Origin: Bryum argenteum
Lineage: Eukaryota > Streptophyta > Bryopsida > Bryales > Bryaceae
NCBI GenBank assembly: GCA_037043015.1
Contig: CM073321.1
Span: 20,767,001-20,831,000, forward strand
Length of the DNA stretch: 64,000 nt
Direction: 5' to 3'
Made by a program: the position numbers and the translations under genes. This document shows, one piece after another, positions 60,138 through 64,000 of the stretch; within the stretch, counting starts at the first letter, position 1, and each line of letters starts with the position of its first letter. A model generated the notes under the pieces. That model was not told where the DNA came from. It worked only from the letters and a program-made list of their open reading frames with translations, and ran no database searches.

Positions 60138-60545
60138 TTGAACTACTATGGCGAGAAGTCATGTTGCAGAAGATTATACATGTAGATCGTTTAGTAGTAG
60201 TATATACCCGTACATTAATTCTTTTGAAGTCTACTATGTTTGTTGACCTCCAGCAATGCTATTTTTGTATACAATTACGTATTAAATATATTACCCTCTT
60301 TGAAAAGCACTCACTTTTTCTTCTATGAGCAATTGTTTCATTTATGTTTCATAGATGCATGTCAGTTTCATGCAACCTGCACACTATTAATGCTGGAGAT
60401 GAATAACAATAAATGTCAATTTGAACTTCTTCAGTTCAAGATTTAAATATTTACCAACTCATCACTTCTACATATCGTTGGGTTCAACAACTATTGATTC
60501 ACTAGACTTCTACATCTGTTTCTGAAAGTCTCAAAATGTACATTT
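60138..60545. other. AT-rich right flank of element D
   Basis: No gene seen. Probably the 3' end of the cargo transcript and subterminal DNA of the transposon. Confidence 0.5.
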
Positions 60546-60571
60546 TGTCTCAATTTAATGAATAAGCCCTT
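60546..60571 (-). repeat. Right terminal inverted repeat of element D
   Basis: Reverse complement of the left end with one mismatch. Followed by the ATGT duplication at 60,572-60,575. Confidence 0.9.
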
Positions 60572-60575
60572 ATGT

Positions 60576-61745
60576 GGCCGGATCCAACGAAGAGGACACG
60601 CAGCCAGATGCGCCGCAGGAGCTGACTCGCGAGGCAACCCCGCCACGAGCGAAACCGGAGTTAATAGTGGTTCCGTCCCCGTCCCCTTCTGGAAAGCCGA
60701 CCTCGGCCGGAGTCCAGACTGAGCGCGGGCAAGCTTCAAGGGTCGTGGAAGACGACGAGGTTACGGCCGACTGGGAAAATCCCATGCAGCCCAATGACCC
60801 CCGACTTCCTCCACCCACTAGTCCGTCCGCCAATCATCCGGATCCAATGAGGAGGGCGTGGTACCACTTCACGAAGGCTCGCACCACGTATTTCTTCTAC
60901 CAAAGTCTAATTGCACAAATGTGTAAGGAATTTGGAGTGCATACTTTATTTGAGGTGAAGCAGAAGTGGGACTCCAAGCCGACCGAGGAGCAGTACCAGC
61001 AGATGGAGAGGCAGGTGACAAAGCTCACCCTTGACAACAGGCGTTTACGAGATACGGTCAGACGAAGGGAGGAAGAACTCTTGATCGGCCGGCAAGCCGT
61101 GATGACTGCTAACGAGCAGGTCGTAAAACTTGTGGAGATTTGCGAGACTCTGGCCGAGGTGCTACAAAAGGCAAACATGTACGAGGCCGGAATCTTGCAG
61201 TCGGAAGTCTTCAAGGCCGAGACCTTCCGGAAGTTTCTCTTGGCAGCAAAGACGTACGCCACCAAGACGAGAAGAGCAATGCCGAAGTAAAGGTGCTGCT
61301 AGACTCCGTCCGAGAGCGGATGGCGGAGATGGTGACTCTAGCCTTTACGTCTACTCCTGCCCAGACTCTGAGGCCGGATCCGGTCAATGTTGAGAGGACG
61401 GATGCTGGACCATCGAGTCCGACCAATACGAAAGGGAAAAGCAAGGTGAAGATGGAAGAAGGTGCATCCGGCCCGGCAGATTCTCCGGCCAAAAATACCC
61501 GCACAGCAAAGAGGAAGCTTACGACCGAGGAGTACGAGAAGTCCCCTGGAGCCCAGAAGCTCCACGATATTGGCCTCCAACATTCGGAGGAGGAGGAATT
61601 GAAGAGCAGGGACGACACGAACGAGGATGCAAGCGATGACGAGTACATGATCACAGATGCGGGCAAGAGGGTCAAGACAGGTCGGATTGCAGCCTCGCCA
61701 CTCAAACAACCGAAGCACGGAGTTAATTTGAGGAAGAAAAGGTAG
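60576..61745 (+). pseudogene. Element C gene, 3' part, coiled-coil protein
   Basis: Open from the element D junction to a stop at 61,290, then continued in another frame to 61,745; a 1-base shift near 61,260-61,285 connects KTYATK to EKSNAEVKVLLDSV. Acidic and Pro-rich N-terminal part (VVPSPSPSGKPTSAG), then RRAWYHFTKARTTYFFYQSL, a long coiled coil (about 60,970-61,370, for example RQVTKLTLDNRRLRDTV), a Ser/Lys-rich stretch and a basic end (KHGVNLRKKR). It may bind DNA or self-assemble, but no family is recognised. Together with 40,280-40,645 it is one gene of element C, split by element D. Confidence 0.6.
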
Positions 61746-62748
61746 GACGTACTTAGAGGCCGGAAGTTAGAAGTCGGCCAGGGTTAGGAAGCCGGATTGG
61801 AATCCGGCCTAGGACAGTAGAAATATCTTTTTGGGGATGCGAGCCGCTTTTTGAGGAGTAGGCCGTGTAGGCGGGCGCCGCAATCCAGTTAGGTTTCTAA
61901 GTCGTTGATTTAGAAGTACTTATAGGTGAAAGTTTTGTCACCTAAAACATTCCTTGCTTTAGTGTTCATCAAAACCTTCTTATGCGCATATTCGGTGTGA
62001 TCCTTTCTCTGTCTCCCTTTTAGGTTGAGTGCTTAGAAGTCGTATCTACTGTATCTGGGTCGTGAGTTGGGAGTTAGGAATCCGGATTCTTTGTTAGATC
62101 GTTTTTTTGGAGTTGAGTTCGGGTTGGGCGTATTCTGGAGTGCTTTGTGTCTTGAGCTGGTCTAGGTGTCTGAGAGAGGGAAACTGCTGTGGTAAACACT
62201 TTACGGTCTGGGAGGGTCTGGGAGTAGAGTGTGCGAGGCCGGATTCCAATCCGACCTCCAACTGCGACAGGCTTGGGTTCCTCTGTAGTCTCAGTGGACA
62301 GATCAAGCGCAGTACGTGACCAAAATACGTGGAGACGTCCTCTAGCCGGATTCGGAGCTCTTGGAGTCTGTCATTGTAGTAAGGGTGATAGGGTAGTCAG
62401 GACAACCTGTGTGACCTGCTAATTCGAACGGCCAGGACGGATTAGCTGTGAGGTAGTAATGTTTGCCTAAGTGTGTGTGTGTGTTTGTATGGGAAGAGTC
62501 TAAGTGTGGAAGTTTCCGCCACGGTAAAAATAAGGGAAAGAGTCTTTGTGCATCCCCTCTTGCAAAGAGATATCCTTGCCATGCAAGGCTAAAACATAAG
62601 TTGGGACTAGAAACATTTGGTGGTTGGTTGTTTTAGCGCTATTTTATCTTGGTCACTTCACAGAATCCCTGGAACGATACACGAGTCACCTAAAACACGG
62701 GTATTACAGTAATAAACGTGTAAGGGAAGAGAAAGTGAATACATGGCA
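61746..62748. other. Non-coding right part of element C
   Basis: No supported gene. Contains two element C palindromes (61,791-61,808 and 62,238-62,255) and several half-sites GCCGGA. A short (TG)n tract lies at about 62,470. Confidence 0.5.
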
Positions 62749-62761
62749 TCCAACACAGTGT
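62749..62761. repeat. Right 13-bp direct repeat of element C
   Basis: TCCAACACAGTGT, identical to 39,824-39,836. CACTA intron sequence resumes directly after it (ACATCTTCAAATGTTTTAAG). Confidence 0.75.
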
Positions 62762-62987
62762 CTGCATAACATCTTCAAATGTTTTAAGTAATGTTTAAGA
62801 CAACATGTTTAGATATATTAAACAATGAAGGTGCTGAAGTCTTCACATGTATCATATTTTCAAAGATAATTACATATGTCATTCATGTAATTGGCACGTA
62901 TTAAGGATAATCCGGGTTATGATTGATTGCATTGTTCTTGAGTATCCGCCACGGTAGGCCTCCTTATGAGTCCGAGATCCAAGAAGG

Positions 62988-63542
62988 ATGGAGAAGGAAT
63001 ATGAGAGACTGCATCCAACCCAAGAGAGTGATGACGATGAGAAGGAGTCACTTGAGACAAGGATGACAAACCTTGAGGTTTTCATGAAATCAACAACGGA
63101 CCAACTACATGGGAAGATCGACTCATCTTATAACCGGTTGGAGGCTATGTTGTGTCAGATGCTAGGCGTAAAGGCCTCCTACACGGACTCAACAATGCCA
63201 GATCCGATGGATGCGGGTGTGTCTGCAACACCAATGGTACTCCAAGTGACCCAAACACCCACAACTACTATAGAGAAGGCAAAGGCATCGTCTGCAACCC
63301 ATGGTGCATCGGGCGTCTCTGATGGGAGCGATGAAGACGAAGGTAATATGGAAGCTCAGAAGAAGCAAGAGAGAGGCACCTCAACGGAGGAGGTAGAAGG
63401 AGAGGGTGAAGAGGAGGGAGAGGCACCTCCACTGAATGCAACAATTGATGAGGTTGAAGAGGAGGTTCCAGATGTGGAAACGCCGGCGAGTGTAGCACTG
63501 ATTGCTGGAGCAGTGGACGCCGAGCAGGTAAACATGCAGTAG
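62988..63542 (+). CDS. TnpA-like CACTA gene, later exon
   Basis: 184-codon frame from ATG 62,988. It contains SLETRMTNLEVFMKSTTDQL, a short coiled coil, then a Thr/Ser-rich linker and an acidic, Glu-rich end (EEGEAPPLNATIDEVEEEV) reaching NMQ at a stop. Composition and order match the C-terminal half of TnpA-type proteins, where a coiled coil mediates dimerisation. It lies downstream of the earlier exons at 35.9-39.6 kb once elements C and D are removed. The exon starts before or at the ATG; the acceptor was not fixed. Confidence 0.5.
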   Translation: MEKEYERLHPTQESDDDEKESLETRMTNLEVFMKSTTDQLHGKIDSSYNRLEAMLCQMLGVKASYTDSTMPDPMDAGVSATPMVLQVTQTPTTTIEKAKASSATHGASGVSDGSDEDEGNMEAQKKQERGTSTEEVEGEGEEEGEAPPLNATIDEVEEEVPDVETPASVALIAGAVDAEQVNMQ

Positions 63543-63589
63543 CTCTCGTTTGATCAAAATTTAGGTGTAAGAATGTTGTGCATGTTGTC

Positions 63590-63722
63590 TGCAAACATCT
63601 AAAGATTTCTGCGAAGACATCTGCAAAGATATCCACAGATGTCTACAAAGACATCTACAAATGTCTGCAAAAATGTTTGATTTCACATCTACAGATGTCG
63701 TAATAGACGTTAGATAAGACAT
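63590..63722. repeat. AGATGTCT-type repeats, right CACTA portion
   Basis: About ten facing copies of ACATCT(A/G)CAAAGA-like words. Same family as at 29.7, 34.8 and 37.5 kb, so the CACTA element extends to here. Confidence 0.75.
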
Positions 63723-64000
63723 CTATAATTTGCACACATAGTGTTAGGAACAAACTCGTGTCTAAAGGGGCATCAATCATATATTTGTGTAGACATGAAT
63801 GTGTTTGAGGCATTTCTGTAATTGCAAATCAAGCATGTTAAATTTAATAAAAGTATTTGCTTTCGTTATATGTGTAATGTTTTCTTATAGTCAACCTATG
63901 TTCTATGTATCATTTTACTAGAATGTGTTTTTTGCTTTCAAAAAATGGAAATTGCATATGTAGTGAATTATTGAATGTGCAGGAGGTGTTGGATACCCCG
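63723..64000. other. AT-rich CACTA intron, runs off the window
   Basis: No gene seen. A possible splice acceptor (TGTGCAG) at about 63,976-63,982 is followed by GAGGTGTTGGATACC, perhaps the next TnpA-like exon. Confidence 0.35.

Larger units (their letters stand above)
40650..60571. mobile_element. Element D: 19.9-kb DNA transposon with cargo genes
   Basis: Terminal inverted repeats of 26 bases with one mismatch at 40,650-40,675 and 60,546-60,571, beginning AAGG(C/G)CTTATTCATT and ending AAATTGAGACA. They are flanked by the 4-bp duplication ATGT. Partial copies of the inner TIR word (CATTAAATTGA) recur at about 40,741 and 40,872. Contents from the left: DUF7869-like transposase (minus), palindrome array 1, telo-box promoter, a 4.5-kb AT-rich region with old palindromes, palindrome array 2, a ParB/methyltransferase-like gene, a HAD phosphatase-like gene and an unknown ORF (all plus). 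Only the left gene is a likely transposase; the rest is cargo. The near-identical ends suggest the insertion is younger than the decayed families at 16-26 kb. Confidence 0.9.
39837..62748. mobile_element. Element C: insertion in the CACTA TnpA intron
   Basis: Bounded by 13-bp direct repeats. Without the nested element D it is about 3.0 kb. The edges show no inverted repeats, so the superfamily is unclear; a 13-bp duplication is longer than usual for cut-and-paste elements. It contains one gene (40,280-40,645 plus 60,576-61,745) and palindromes with half-site G(C/T)CGGATT. No transposase was found, so it is probably non-autonomous. Confidence 0.6.
28824..64000. mobile_element. CACTA (En/Spm) transposon, right end beyond window
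   Basis: The left end starts CACTATAAGAAAACC at 28,824, the classic CACTA-type terminus, followed by subterminal words related to AAGATGTCTT. It carries a minus-strand TnpD-like transposase (29.9-34.7 kb) and a plus-strand TnpA-like gene (from 35.9 kb), the usual two-gene plan. The AGATGTCT-type repeat recurs near both genes, in the introns and again at 63.6-63.7 kb, so the element continues to the window edge. It has been enlarged by nested element C (which contains element D) and by a hAT-type MITE. No right terminus is visible. Confidence 0.85.

Overview
The window looks like nuclear DNA of a streptophyte (land plant or charophyte alga). Support: GT-AG introns, plant-type TTTAGGG repeats and telo-boxes, a plant-style CACTA (En/Spm) transposon with TnpD- and TnpA-like genes, and long AT-rich spacers. 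The species cannot be named. I see no housekeeping gene, rRNA, tRNA or CRISPR. Nearly everything is mobile DNA, much of it nested and decayed, so most genes carry frameshifts or stops.

Layout. (1) About 2.0-16.2 kb is a head-to-tail series of non-coding units of roughly 1.1-1.9 kb. They share a GAAGACACC...GGGTGCAGGTGAGGCG module, a CCCGCCCnCCCTCCCG module and a GATCCC...GGGGTGA module ending in (CT)n. Inside lies a retroelement (about 6.74-10.33 kb) with a gag-like ORF1 and a truncated, hard-to-classify reverse transcriptase. A 161-bp MITE sits in the RT gene. (2) 16.2-26.4 kb holds two decayed transposons of one unusual kind, on opposite strands. Each has a DDE-like transposase (the DUF7869-like family, named from memory) preceded by its own set of odd-length palindromes. 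(3) 26.4-28.8 kb is AT-rich spacer. (4) From 28,824 to past the right edge is a CACTA element: TnpD on the minus strand (29.9-34.7 kb) and TnpA-like exons on the plus strand (from 35.9 kb). TnpD contains a 340-bp hAT-type MITE. (5) A TnpA intron is split by element C (39,837-62,748; 13-bp direct repeats at both edges). Element C is itself split by element D (40,650-60,571).

Element D is the main find: a 19.9-kb DNA transposon with 26-bp terminal inverted repeats (one mismatch) and a 4-bp target duplication (ATGT). It encodes a DUF7869-like transposase on the minus strand. On the plus strand it encodes a multi-exon protein whose parts resemble a ParB-type domain and a DNA-methyltransferase motif-I region, an FCP1/NIF-type HAD phosphatase, and an unknown basic protein. 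Palindromes with half-site TTATCGTCG(A/G) fill the presumed 5' introns of both transcription units, recur in two later introns, and lie inside the last exon in one codon phase, where they encode (D/H)RRxDD.

The three transposase families (16.2-19.6, 22.5-26.4 and 40.65-60.57 kb) share one plan: promoter with telo-box/E2F-like motifs where preserved, a non-coding leader, an intron packed with 21-bp palindromes (10-bp half-sites, 1-nt centre, a different sequence in each family), then the ATG exon directly behind a splice acceptor. This looks like a superfamily of transposons with family-specific recognition palindromes. Insertion order in the right half is CACTA first, then C, then D.
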